Assembly (NCBI RefSeq): GCF_014851905.1
Contig: NZ_JACVAQ010000003.1
Coordinates: 186,001-250,000, forward strand
DNA from: Pseudomonas sp. PDM14
GTDB lineage: Bacteria; Pseudomonadota; Gammaproteobacteria; Pseudomonadales; Pseudomonadaceae
Direction: 5' to 3'
DNA length: 64,000 nt
Below the pieces are notes generated by a model. The model made no database searches, had not been told where the DNA came from, and was given only the letters and a program-made list of their open reading frames with translations. This document shows, piece by piece, positions 28,495 through 36,507 of this stretch (position 1 is its first letter; each line of letters begins with the position of its first letter). A program made the position numbers and the translations under genes.

Positions 28495-29336
28495 TGATGC
28501 AAAGACGATCTATCAATTTCCTGCTGTCTTTGGTGGGCTTTGCGCTGTTTGCTGCTACGGTGCTTTGGCGCAGTTGGCAGCCGATTACTTTTCGCGAGAG
28601 CGAGGTAGAGGACCGAGTGGTGGTTTCCGCTCCGGTGCTCTTGGCTCTGTATGGTGGAGATCGTTTTTTGGCGGCCAATATGGAGACAATACGTTTGTCC
28701 GCAACGGGGGTAGATCAAGGCCAGGTTGATCTTCACTATTTGGTTCGCGCTCAGGTAGTGGTGGCAAAGCTTAATGCATGCCATGAAGATAACTACTATC
28801 TTGCGAATGGAATGCTGACGTGGGGCGGTGCAGTCGCTGAGGGAAATGAGGTGTTGCGCAGGGCAATGAATTGCCGCTTCTGGGACGGTATTCCGCCGTT
28901 CTTTTATGGGGTCAATCTTTCTTTCTTTGATCATGATACCGACCGTGCCGTGCTCGCCTTGCAAACTGCCTCCGAGCGTTGGCCGGAGAATGCAGCAACA
29001 CTTCAGCGTTTGGCTGTCATGTTGCGAGCGGAAGCATTTGCGGATGAGCATCTGGCGTTAAATTATCTCGTTCAGCAGCGCGACTCCAGCAAAGATCCCA
29101 AGCTCAGAGATATGCTGAGTAAGCGAGTTGTGCGTCTGCAGGGGCTAATAAGTCTTAGGCATGCCCAGCGCGTTTATGAGCAAGCTCACGGTGCTCTGCA
29201 CGATTTGCAGCAGTTAGTTCGTTCAGGGGTTTTGGCTGCGTTGCCAAAAGACCCGCTAAAACTCGGTTATGAGTTGAGTGGCGGGCGTATCGAACTCAAA
29301 GAGATGAAGATTCCCGGTATGGAGAGTCAGCGGTGA
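28494..29336 (+). CDS. Membrane-anchored accessory protein of the pilin-linked ABC system
   Basis: 280 residues from the ATG at 28494, which overlaps the permease stop by one base. One N-terminal membrane segment (about residues 8-23, LLSLVGFALFAATVLW), then a periplasmic part with helical repeats resembling TPRs (ALQTASERWPENAATLQRLAVMLR, ADEHLALNYLVQQRDSS). I do not recognise the family. Its place between permease and ATPase suggests a fixed part of the transporter, as PilG is in Myxococcus. It ends in a 4-bp overlap with the ATPase gene. Confidence 0.72.
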   Translation: MMQRRSINFLLSLVGFALFAATVLWRSWQPITFRESEVEDRVVVSAPVLLALYGGDRFLAANMETIRLSATGVDQGQVDLHYLVRAQVVVAKLNACHEDNYYLANGMLTWGGAVAEGNEVLRRAMNCRFWDGIPPFFYGVNLSFFDHDTDRAVLALQTASERWPENAATLQRLAVMLRAEAFADEHLALNYLVQQRDSSKDPKLRDMLSKRVVRLQGLISLRHAQRVYEQAHGALHDLQQLVRSGVLAALPKDPLKLGYELSGGRIELKEMKIPGMESQR

Positions 29337-30244
29337 ATGCTGTGCTGGAGTTCAGAGGTGTCAGCCAGACGTTTCGGGTCAAGGGTAAGGAGGTCAGGGC
29401 GTTGCAAGACGTCACCTTTGCTCTAGCGGAAGGTGAGGTGTTCGGTTTCGTTGGGCCCAACGGCGCTGGTAAATCTACGACCATTAAGGTGATGCTCGAT
29501 ATCGTTAGTGACTATCGTGGGCAGATTAGCATTTACGGTATAGATGCTCGCGACGCCTCGTCTCGCGCCCCCTTGGCTTATGTGCCCGAAACTCCTGCTC
29601 TCTACGAACAATTTACCCCGCTGGAAATTCTGCGCATGGGCCTGTCGATGTACGGCATCAAGCGCAAGGATGCTGATGCTTGGTGCATGCAATGGCTGGA
29701 GCGCTTTTCTGTTGATATGAATGCCAAGCGTCGTATTCGCGAGCTGTCCAAGGGCAATGTTCAGCGTGTGGCACTGGCTCATGCAATGGTGGTTCAACCA
29801 AAACTGCTGGTGCTCGATGAGCCTTTGTCCGGTCTCGATCCGGTTGGGCGCAAGGATGTGGTGGATATACTGACCGAGTACAAACAGCAGGGTGGCGCCA
29901 TCTTCTTTACCTCCCATGTGCTTCACGACGTTGAGCGTATTGCCGATCGCTTTGGCTTTATCAATAAAGGCGAGTTGCTGACTGTTCGCTCGCCCCGCGA
30001 GTTGGCGGCTGAGCGCGCGGATAGTTTTCTGGTGCGTTTTAATGCTGCTGAGGGCTTCGAGCCGGCTGCGCGCCTTTTGCGTGTTGGGGAGTTCGAGCAT
30101 GAGATTGTGCAGGCTGATTTGCCGGCTTTTATTTCGCGTCTGAATGCGGCGGGAGGTCATGTTCTAACGGTTAAGCCAGCTGTTTCGCTGGAGACGGTGT
30201 TCTTCCGTATTCTTGAAGGCGCTGCGTCAAAGGCTGCCGACTAG
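29333..30244 (+). CDS. ABC transporter ATPase linked to short pilins
   Basis: 303 residues from a GTG overlapping the previous stop. Walker A GPNGAGKST (41-49), signature LSKGN (a variant of LSGGQ), Walker B LLVLDEPLSGLDP and the switch His in TSHVLHD are all present, so it should hydrolyse ATP. The fold is that of ABC-2 exporters (CcmA class). With 27,685 and 28,494 it forms a three-gene unit with overlaps throughout, directly downstream of pilin genes, like PilH of M. xanthus. Confidence 0.85.
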   Translation: MNAVLEFRGVSQTFRVKGKEVRALQDVTFALAEGEVFGFVGPNGAGKSTTIKVMLDIVSDYRGQISIYGIDARDASSRAPLAYVPETPALYEQFTPLEILRMGLSMYGIKRKDADAWCMQWLERFSVDMNAKRRIRELSKGNVQRVALAHAMVVQPKLLVLDEPLSGLDPVGRKDVVDILTEYKQQGGAIFFTSHVLHDVERIADRFGFINKGELLTVRSPRELAAERADSFLVRFNAAEGFEPAARLLRVGEFEHEIVQADLPAFISRLNAAGGHVLTVKPAVSLETVFFRILEGAASKAAD

Positions 30245-30329
30245 AGAGCTATTTAGGCGTGGCAACCTGCAGGCCAAGTGCTATGGGCTGCTTCGAGGTT
30301 TTCATTGGCTTTGATGTACGTGGAACCTC

Positions 30330-30357
30330 TGGATTGCCCGCCTTCGCGGGAATGACA
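30330..30357. repeat. REP-like extragenic repeat
   Basis: A short palindromic unit, GCCCGCCTTCGCGGGAATGAC in part, with a GCGGG/CCCGC stem; the same family appears at 54038-54057 in the other orientation. Confidence 0.55.
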
Positions 30358-30377
30358 GTTAAATAGGATCGTTACAA

Positions 30378-30410
30378 ATAAAAAGCCCGCCAAATAGGCG
30401 GGCTTTTTTT
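30378..30410. terminator. Bidirectional terminator between the ABC ATPase and nadC
   Basis: Stem AAAGCCCGCC with its complement, A-run on one side and T-run on the other, so it can stop both the rightward transporter operon and leftward nadC. Confidence 0.85.
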
Positions 30411-30424
30411 ATGCGCGGCGGAAA

Positions 30425-31273
30425 CTAGAGAGTTAGTCGCATCGACAAGTCGACAGCTTTTACATCCTTGGTCAGGCTACCTATCGATATGTAGTCAACC
30501 CCAGTCTCTGCAATGCCGCGTAGCGTGCTGTCGTTGATGCCGCCCGAGGCTTCGAGCTTGGCCTTGCCGGCAGTGATGCTCACCGCAGTGCGCATGTCAT
30601 CCGTACATAGCTCATCCAGCATGATGATGTCGGCCCCGGCTTCTAGCGCTTGGCGCAGTTCCTCCAAGCTTTCCACTTCGACTTCCACCGGTTTGCCGGG
30701 CGCTATTTGATGCGCGGCGGCAACTGCCTGGGCGATTCCGCCGCAGGCGGCGATGTGGTTTTCCTTGATCAGGAAGGCGTCGTAGAGGCCGATGCGGTGG
30801 TTGTGGCAGCCGCCGCAGGTGACGGCGTATTTCTGCGCCAGGCGCAGGCCGGGGATGGTCTTGCGCGTGTCGAGGAGTTTGACCTGGGTGCCTTTCACCA
30901 GGTCAGCGTAATGCTGGCAGCGCGTTGCGACGGCAGACAGGCTCTGCAGGAAGTTCAGGGCGCTGCGTTCGCCGCTCAGCAGTGCTCGGGCGGGGCCTTC
31001 CAGATGGAAAAGTACCTGATTGGCGCTGGCGCGTTCGCCATCGGCGGTCTGCCAATGCACGGCAACGCGCGGGTCAAGCTGGCGGAAAACCTCGTCGACC
31101 CAGGCCGTGCCGGCGATCACCGCATCTTCGCGGGTGATGACCGTTGCTCGCGCCAGGCGATCAGCGGGAATTAATTGTGCAGTAATGTCGCCACTGCCGA
31201 TGTCTTCTTGCAGGGCGCGACGGACATTGGCCTGGATTTCGGCGCCGAGGTCGGAAAGGGTGAGGTTGGGCAT
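30425..31273 (-). CDS. nadC: NadC, quinolinate phosphoribosyltransferase
   Basis: 282 residues, the usual length. Conserved [33 protein letters not shown] holds the active-site Arg/His/Lys set, and LIKENH plus the EVEVE stretch bind phosphoribosyl pyrophosphate. It makes nicotinate mononucleotide from quinolinate for NAD synthesis. In PAO1 nadC flanks the pilA locus with a tRNA-Thr between; here no such tRNA is seen. A TATAAT lies 26 bp before the start on the minus strand (31299-31304). Confidence 0.95.
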   Translation of the reverse strand: MPNLTLSDLGAEIQANVRRALQEDIGSGDITAQLIPADRLARATVITREDAVIAGTAWVDEVFRQLDPRVAVHWQTADGERASANQVLFHLEGPARALLSGERSALNFLQSLSAVATRCQHYADLVKGTQVKLLDTRKTIPGLRLAQKYAVTCGGCHNHRIGLYDAFLIKENHIAACGGIAQAVAAAHQIAPGKPVEVEVESLEELRQALEAGADIIMLDELCTDDMRTAVSITAGKAKLEASGGINDSTLRGIAETGVDYISIGSLTKDVKAVDLSMRLTL

Positions 31274-31447
31274 GCGGCCTCCGCTGTCTGATGGCGCGAT
31301 TATAGGGATATGCTTGGGCTGGGTGTGATCGCAAAGCAGGCGCTACGCTACTTTCTGTTGAAGTGTGTGCGGTGACTGTCTCCCGTCCCCGATTTAGGCT
31401 TTGTTGGGCGCATCTGTGATACAGGTCATGTCTGCAGCAATGCTGTA

Positions 31448-31475
31448 TTGGCCATCATGGATGCCTCCCTATAAT
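31448..31475 (+). promoter_or_regulatory. Candidate sigma-70 promoter of the second DUF1631 gene
   Basis: TTGGCC at 31448-31453, 16-base spacer, TATAAT at 31470-31475. It lies in the 310-bp gap between nadC and the DUF1631 gene, which holds no other clear feature. Confidence 0.5.
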
Positions 31476-31583
31476 AAGGTAGGCATAACAAGTTTGACGC
31501 CAAGCCTTTGACGTTACGGATAACGCCCGTTGATCGTTTGCAGGTCGGATCGCCCACGATGGGCCACCTGCGGGAGACTCGTA

Positions 31584-33941
31584 ATGAAGACCGATGCGAA
31601 AGTAGTGCACCTGAATCAGGTCGCCTCTCAGCACTCGCCAAATTCGCCGGCAGGAAGGCTACCCGTGGCGCTGACTCAAGTGCGCGACAAGGCTGCGCAG
31701 CAGCTCAAGCAGGCGCTCCAGGCTCTGTTCGACAACGCGGACGATACCCTCTTCGAGATGGCCGATCGCGCGACCAGCAACGCCGAGCAAAATGCATTCT
31801 TCGAAGCCATGCGCGACCTGCGCCTCAAGCGCAAGACGATCGAGCGCGGCTTCCTGCAGAAGGTGTTCGAGAGCTTCGCCACCCTCAATCAATATGAGGT
31901 GAGCAAGGCGCCGCAGCTGGATGTGACGTCCTTCGACAGCCTTACTCTGGTCAACGATGACACCCTCGAAGAAACCGTAGCGCTGGACGCCATGGTTTCT
32001 CGGGTGATGAATCGCGACTCCGTAGCGCTGGGGCACCTGACCACTCGCCTGAATGTGATGATCAGCCAGAAGCTGGACGACAAGTCCAACCCGCTAGGGC
32101 CGCGTGCGCTCTGCGAGCAGTTTCTCGGTGCCTGTTCGTCGCTGGGTGTGGAGATCCGCGTCAAGCTGATCATTCTCAAGCTGTTCGAAAAATACGTTCT
32201 GGCCGATCTCGACCAGCTCTATGCCGCGGCCAACCAGCAGTTGGTCGAATCTGGCGTGCTGCCCGAGCTGAAGTCGGCACCGCCGGCGCGGCGTAATCCT
32301 GGCCGCTCCCCAGCGGGCACCCGCACTGCGCGTGAAAGCGCGAGTGGCGAACAGGCCCAGGGTGGCTACGCCGACGAAGGCGTGCAGGAAGTTTTTGGCG
32401 CACTGCAGGAGCTGCTCGCTGAAGTGCGTGGCTCGGCTGCCATGCCGCGTCGGCAGATGCCGGCGGATGCCGTGCCGATTTCCAGCAATGACCTGATGCG
32501 TCTGCTTTCGCACCTGCAGCAGCACCTTCCGGTTGGCACCAGCACCGGTGCCGGCGAAAGTGCTGCCGACTTCGATCTGCGCAATCAGCTCGAGCAACTG
32601 CTCACTCGCGCCAGCGCGAAGAGCGGCAAGGCACGGGTGGTTGGCGAAATCGACGAAGACGTGATCAACCTGGTATCGATGCTGTTCGAGTTCATCCTTG
32701 ATGACCGCACCCTGCCGGACTCGCTCAAGGCACTGATCGGTCGTCTGCAGATTCCGATGCTCAAAGTCGCGGTGCTGGACAAGACCTTCTTCAGTCGCGG
32801 CAGCCATCCGGCGCGGCGCCTGCTCAACGAAATCGCCTCCGCCGCCCTCGGCTGGAGTGCCCAGGATGACGCCCAGCGCGACAGCCTGTTCCAGAACATC
32901 GAGCAGGTCGTGCAGCGCCTGCTCAACGATTTCACCGATGATCCGAGCATCTTTTCCGATCTGCTCGCCGATTTCCTCGCCTTCACCGGTGACGAGCGTC
33001 GGCGCAGCGAGCTGCTCGAACAGCGTACTCGCGATGCCGAGGAAGGCCGGGCCAAGGCCGAACTGGCGCGTCATCAGGTCGAGCAGGCGCTGAACGAGCG
33101 CCTGCTGGGCAAGACTTTGCCCGAAGTGGTCGTGCGTCTGCTGCAGGAAGGCTGGAGCAAGGTGCTGCAGCTGACCAGCCTGAAGAGTGGTGCCGACTCC
33201 GAGGAGTGGCAGGCTGCACTGGCGGTGATGGACGATCTGGTCTGGAGCGTCGAGCAGCACGATGAGCCGGAAGATCGCCTGCGCCTGCTGGAACTGGTGC
33301 CGAACCTGCTCAAGGCGCTGCGTGAGGGGTTGGCCAGTGCGGCCATCGACCCGTTCGTTACCAGCGAGTTCTTTAGCCAGCTGGAGTCGGTTCACGTCCA
33401 GGCCTTCCAGCGCTTCAAGCGTGTCACCGTGCCGGAGCCGCAACCCGAGGTCGAGTCGCTGAGCGACTACCTGCTCCCGTCCGAGGCCGATGTCGAGGCC
33501 GGGCAGTACGCCGGCCTGGAACCCTTGCTGGAATTGCCCGCCGCGGAGCTGGAGCCTGAGTTCGCTGCACCGGCGATGGTCGAGGTGGTCGAAGAAATCG
33601 TGCTGCTGGCGCCGGGGGAAGTGCGCGAGCGCGAGCCGGAAGCCAGCCTGCCGGACGACGATGAGGCCCTGCAGCACGTCGACAGCCTGCGCGTCGGCAG
33701 TTGGGTGGAAATCCAGGAAGACGAAGAGCACAAGCTGCGCTGCAAGCTGGCGGCGGTGATCAAGCCATCCGGCAAGTACATCTTCGTCAACCGCACCGGC
33801 ATGAAGGTGATGGAGAAGACCCGCATGGGCCTCGCCGTCGAGTTCCGCCGCGGCGCGGTACGCCTGCTCGACGATGCCCTGCTGTTCGACCGGGCGCTGG
33901 AATCGGTCATCGGCAACCTGCGTCGGCTCAAGGGCGCCTGA
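31584..33941 (+). CDS. DUF1631 family protein, paralogue of the gene at 14,209
   Basis: 785 residues from the ATG at 31584 (GGGAG box 8 bp before). It is cytoplasmic and helical, with an Arg/Ser/Gly-rich linker at about residues 230-255 and a Glu-rich stretch (about 635-690) before the C-terminal module WVEIQEDEEHKLRCKLAAVIK ... YIFVNRTGMKV. It shares this tail and several internal motifs with the first DUF1631 protein. The tail resembles a PilZ-like or SH3-like small barrel, but I cannot assign it. PAO1 has an orthologue at this place. Confidence 0.85.
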   Translation: MKTDAKVVHLNQVASQHSPNSPAGRLPVALTQVRDKAAQQLKQALQALFDNADDTLFEMADRATSNAEQNAFFEAMRDLRLKRKTIERGFLQKVFESFATLNQYEVSKAPQLDVTSFDSLTLVNDDTLEETVALDAMVSRVMNRDSVALGHLTTRLNVMISQKLDDKSNPLGPRALCEQFLGACSSLGVEIRVKLIILKLFEKYVLADLDQLYAAANQQLVESGVLPELKSAPPARRNPGRSPAGTRTARESASGEQAQGGYADEGVQEVFGALQELLAEVRGSAAMPRRQMPADAVPISSNDLMRLLSHLQQHLPVGTSTGAGESAADFDLRNQLEQLLTRASAKSGKARVVGEIDEDVINLVSMLFEFILDDRTLPDSLKALIGRLQIPMLKVAVLDKTFFSRGSHPARRLLNEIASAALGWSAQDDAQRDSLFQNIEQVVQRLLNDFTDDPSIFSDLLADFLAFTGDERRRSELLEQRTRDAEEGRAKAELARHQVEQALNERLLGKTLPEVVVRLLQEGWSKVLQLTSLKSGADSEEWQAALAVMDDLVWSVEQHDEPEDRLRLLELVPNLLKALREGLASAAIDPFVTSEFFSQLESVHVQAFQRFKRVTVPEPQPEVESLSDYLLPSEADVEAGQYAGLEPLLELPAAELEPEFAAPAMVEVVEEIVLLAPGEVREREPEASLPDDDEALQHVDSLRVGSWVEIQEDEEHKLRCKLAAVIKPSGKYIFVNRTGMKVMEKTRMGLAVEFRRGAVRLLDDALLFDRALESVIGNLRRLKGA

Positions 33942-33956
33942 TCCTCACGCTGTACC

Positions 33957-33986
33957 GACAACGCCCGGCACCTGCCGGGCGTTGTC
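33957..33986. terminator. Hairpin between DUF1631 and ampD
   Basis: A 14-bp perfect stem (GACAACGCCCGGCA with its complement) and a 2-base loop, 16 bp after the DUF1631 stop. The T run is short (CATTT), so strength is uncertain. Confidence 0.7.
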
Positions 33987-34040
33987 ATTTCAGCGCTATG
34001 CAAGGCCTGCTACAGTGCCGGCTGCTTCCAAGGAGCCCTT

Positions 34041-34607
34041 ATGCAGCTTGACCCCGTCACGGGCTGGTGTGCCGACGTTCGCCATTGCCCTTCGCCGAAC
34101 TGCAACGCCCGCCCGCTGGGCGAGGTGTCCCTGCTGGTGATCCACAACATCAGCCTGCCGCCCGGGCAGTTCGCCACCGGCAAGGTGCAGCAGTTCTTCC
34201 AGAATTGCCTGCCCACGGAGGAGCACCCGTATTTCGCCGGGATCGCCGAGCTGCGGGTTTCCGCGCACTTTCTCATCGAGCGTGACGGCGCCGTCACCCA
34301 GTTTGTCTCCTGTAACGAACGCGCCTGGCATGCCGGGGTTTCGCGGTTCGAGGGACGGGAGAACTGCAACGATTTTTCCCTAGGTATCGAGCTGGAAGGC
34401 ACCGACCATGAGCCGTTCAGCGACGCGCAGTACGACACACTGGTGGTCCTGAGCCGGCAGCTATTGCAGGCCTACCCGTCGCTCGCCATCGAGCGGATCT
34501 GTGGGCACAGCGACATCGCGCCGGGGCGCAAGACCGATCCCGGCCCATACTTCGACTGGGCGCGCCTGCGGGCGGCCCTGCGGCTCGACAAGGAGAGCGC
34601 GAAATGA
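34041..34607 (+). CDS. ampD: AmpD, cytosolic anhydro-N-acetylmuramyl-L-alanine amidase
   Basis: 188 residues. Zinc ligands fit H35 (LLVIHNISLPPG), H156 (ICGHSDIAPGRKTDPGP) and D166. It cleaves anhydromuropeptides during cell-wall recycling and so keeps AmpR-driven beta-lactamase expression low; loss of AmpD raises AmpC in pseudomonads. No signal peptide, so cytoplasmic. AAGGAG box before the ATG; overlaps ampE by 4 bp. Confidence 0.95.
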   Translation: MQLDPVTGWCADVRHCPSPNCNARPLGEVSLLVIHNISLPPGQFATGKVQQFFQNCLPTEEHPYFAGIAELRVSAHFLIERDGAVTQFVSCNERAWHAGVSRFEGRENCNDFSLGIELEGTDHEPFSDAQYDTLVVLSRQLLQAYPSLAIERICGHSDIAPGRKTDPGPYFDWARLRAALRLDKESAK

Positions 34608-35428
34608 ATTTCCTGGTACTGCTGCTGGTGCTCTGGGTGGAGAAGTTCTCCTCCGGGCGTCGTCGTATTCAGCAGGACGGCTTCTGGCTGCAGCAGCTGA
34701 AGCAGATCGAAGCACGCGGTATTTCACCGTGGATCGCCCTGGCAGTGCTGGTGCTGCTGCCGGTGGCGCTGCTGGGCCTGTTGCTGCTGGTGCTCAAGCC
34801 GCTGGCCTATGGCTGGCTGGCCCTGCCGGTGCACCTGCTGGTGCTGGTCTACAGTCTCGGCCGTGGCGACGTGCTGGCGGCGCTAGGGCCGTTCCGTGAT
34901 GCCTGGCGACGGGGCGATGATCAGGCGGCGTTGCATGTGGCCGAACGGGATCTCGGCGTCGAGGCCGACGAGGAGGGCGAAGTGCTCCTCGGCGTGCAGC
35001 GTTACGAGCTGTGGCAGGCCTACCAGGGCTTTTTCGCAGTGATCTTCTGGTATGCCTTGTTGGGGCCGCTGCTGGCCCTGGCTTATCGTCTGCTGGCGCT
35101 GGCTGCGGAGCATGGCAGCGCGGGGCTGGCCGAGCGCGCGGCACAGCTGCGGCATGCCCTCGACTGGCTGCCTGCGCGCGTGCTGGCAGCGAGCTTTGCC
35201 CTGGTCGGCAACTTTGCCGCAGTCAGCCGTGCCGTACTGCATGACCTGCTGAGTTGGGATATTTCTGCCGCGCAGCTGCTGTTCCATGCCGGGCGTGCCG
35301 CCAGTGAGCTGCCGGAGCCGCAGGCCGGCGAGCAGGGTGTCAGCAGCCTGGACGAACTCTGGCAATTGCTGGTGCGCTCGGCGGTGCTCTGGTACGCCGC
35401 CTTTGCCGTGTGGATCCTGCTGCTCTGA
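34604..35428 (+). CDS. ampE: AmpE, inner-membrane protein of the ampDE operon
   Basis: 274 residues with about four membrane helices (IALAVLVLLPVALLGLLLLVL, LPVHLLVLVYSLG, GFFAVIFWYALLGPLLALAYRLLALA, VLWYAAFAVWILLL). The start overlaps ampD (ATGA). The protein's biochemical job is not settled; relatives have a CobD/CbiB-like fold and a regulatory role has been proposed. It ends 9 bp from a convergent kinase gene. Confidence 0.93.
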   Translation: MNFLVLLLVLWVEKFSSGRRRIQQDGFWLQQLKQIEARGISPWIALAVLVLLPVALLGLLLLVLKPLAYGWLALPVHLLVLVYSLGRGDVLAALGPFRDAWRRGDDQAALHVAERDLGVEADEEGEVLLGVQRYELWQAYQGFFAVIFWYALLGPLLALAYRLLALAAEHGSAGLAERAAQLRHALDWLPARVLAASFALVGNFAAVSRAVLHDLLSWDISAAQLLFHAGRAASELPEPQAGEQGVSSLDELWQLLVRSAVLWYAAFAVWILLL

Positions 35429-35437
35429 TCGAGCCCG

Positions 35438-36340
35438 CTACTGCTCGTGTTCGCCCCACAGCCAGGCAGCCCCGCGCACGCCGCTGGAGTCGCCGTGCTG
35501 CGCCGGCAGCAGGCGTGTGTTGACCTGGTCGGAGAACACGTGGCGCAGGAGCAGGGGCGGTACGCGCGCATACAGCGCCGGCATGTTCGACAGCCCGCCA
35601 CCGAGCACGATGACGTGCGGGTCGAGCAGGTTGATCACGCCTGACAGCGCCCGTGCCAGCTGATCGCAATACAGTTCCATCGCCCGTTCGGCCACTGCGT
35701 TGCCCCGTTGTGCGGCCTGTTCCAGCTCGCGGGCGTCACCCGACAGGGCGCTGCGTGCGGCCCAGCCGGGGCCGGAGAGAAAGGTCTCGATGCAGTCGTC
35801 CAGGCCGCAGTAGCACCGCCTTGTCGGGCCATCTGCCGCGTTGCGCCAGGGCAGGGGGTTATGGCCCCACTCGCCGGCAATGGCGTTCGGTCCGCTGAGC
35901 AGGTGGCCATTGATGACCACACCGCCGCCCACGCCGGTGCCGAGAATGACCGCGAAAACGCTGCTGGCACCCGCGCCGGCCCCGTCTCTGGCTTCCGACA
36001 GCGCCAGGCAATCGGCATCGTTGGCCAGGCGCACTGGGCGTTGCAGCAGCTGTTCCAGATCGCCTTGTAAGTCTTCGCCGATCAGGCAGGTCGAGTTGGC
36101 GTTCTTGATCCGTCCGTGATCCGGTGAGCGGGTGCCGGGAATGCCGATGCCCAGGGTGCCGTGCCCGCCCAGCTCACGCTCGGCGTCGTGGACCAGGCGG
36201 GCAATGGTCTGCAGGGTGGCCGGGTAGTCGCCCTGGGGCGTCGGCACGCGGCGGCGCAACCGTTCGTCGGAACCGTGCAGGGCAATGATCTCGGTCTTGC
36301 TACCACCCAGATCAATACCGAAGCGAAAATGTGCGCGCAT
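35438..36340 (-). CDS. ROK-family sugar kinase
   Basis: 300 residues. N-terminal phosphate-binding motif IDLGGSKTE, second loop GTGVGGGVV, catalytic-site stretch NDADCLALSEA and the ROK zinc motif CYCGLDDCIETFLSGPG are present. This fits fructokinase (Mak) or N-acetylglucosamine kinase (NagK); I cannot separate the two. No sugar transporter is nearby, so it may work on sugars released in cell-wall turnover, given ampDE next door, which is an inference. Confidence 0.88.
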   Translation of the reverse strand: MRAHFRFGIDLGGSKTEIIALHGSDERLRRRVPTPQGDYPATLQTIARLVHDAERELGGHGTLGIGIPGTRSPDHGRIKNANSTCLIGEDLQGDLEQLLQRPVRLANDADCLALSEARDGAGAGASSVFAVILGTGVGGGVVINGHLLSGPNAIAGEWGHNPLPWRNAADGPTRRCYCGLDDCIETFLSGPGWAARSALSGDARELEQAAQRGNAVAERAMELYCDQLARALSGVINLLDPHVIVLGGGLSNMPALYARVPPLLLRHVFSDQVNTRLLPAQHGDSSGVRGAAWLWGEHEQ

Positions 36341-36507
36341 TCTTAACCTTAAGTTACAGAGGTTGAGGTCGATATCCGGTATACAGTTTGCTCAGAGGAC
36401 CGTGCATGCTGCACATTCCTTACTGACCAGTACCCCCGTAGATTGCCGTTCCCTCGTCGGTCTTCTCCCGTCCGGCGCATAACAATAATGGCAACAGGAG
36501 ACGTGTA

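Noticed and set aside
30245..30424. Search for the tRNA-Thr that flanks pilA in PAO1
   Set aside because: No cloverleaf or TTCGANNC T-loop is present; only a REP-like unit and a terminator.
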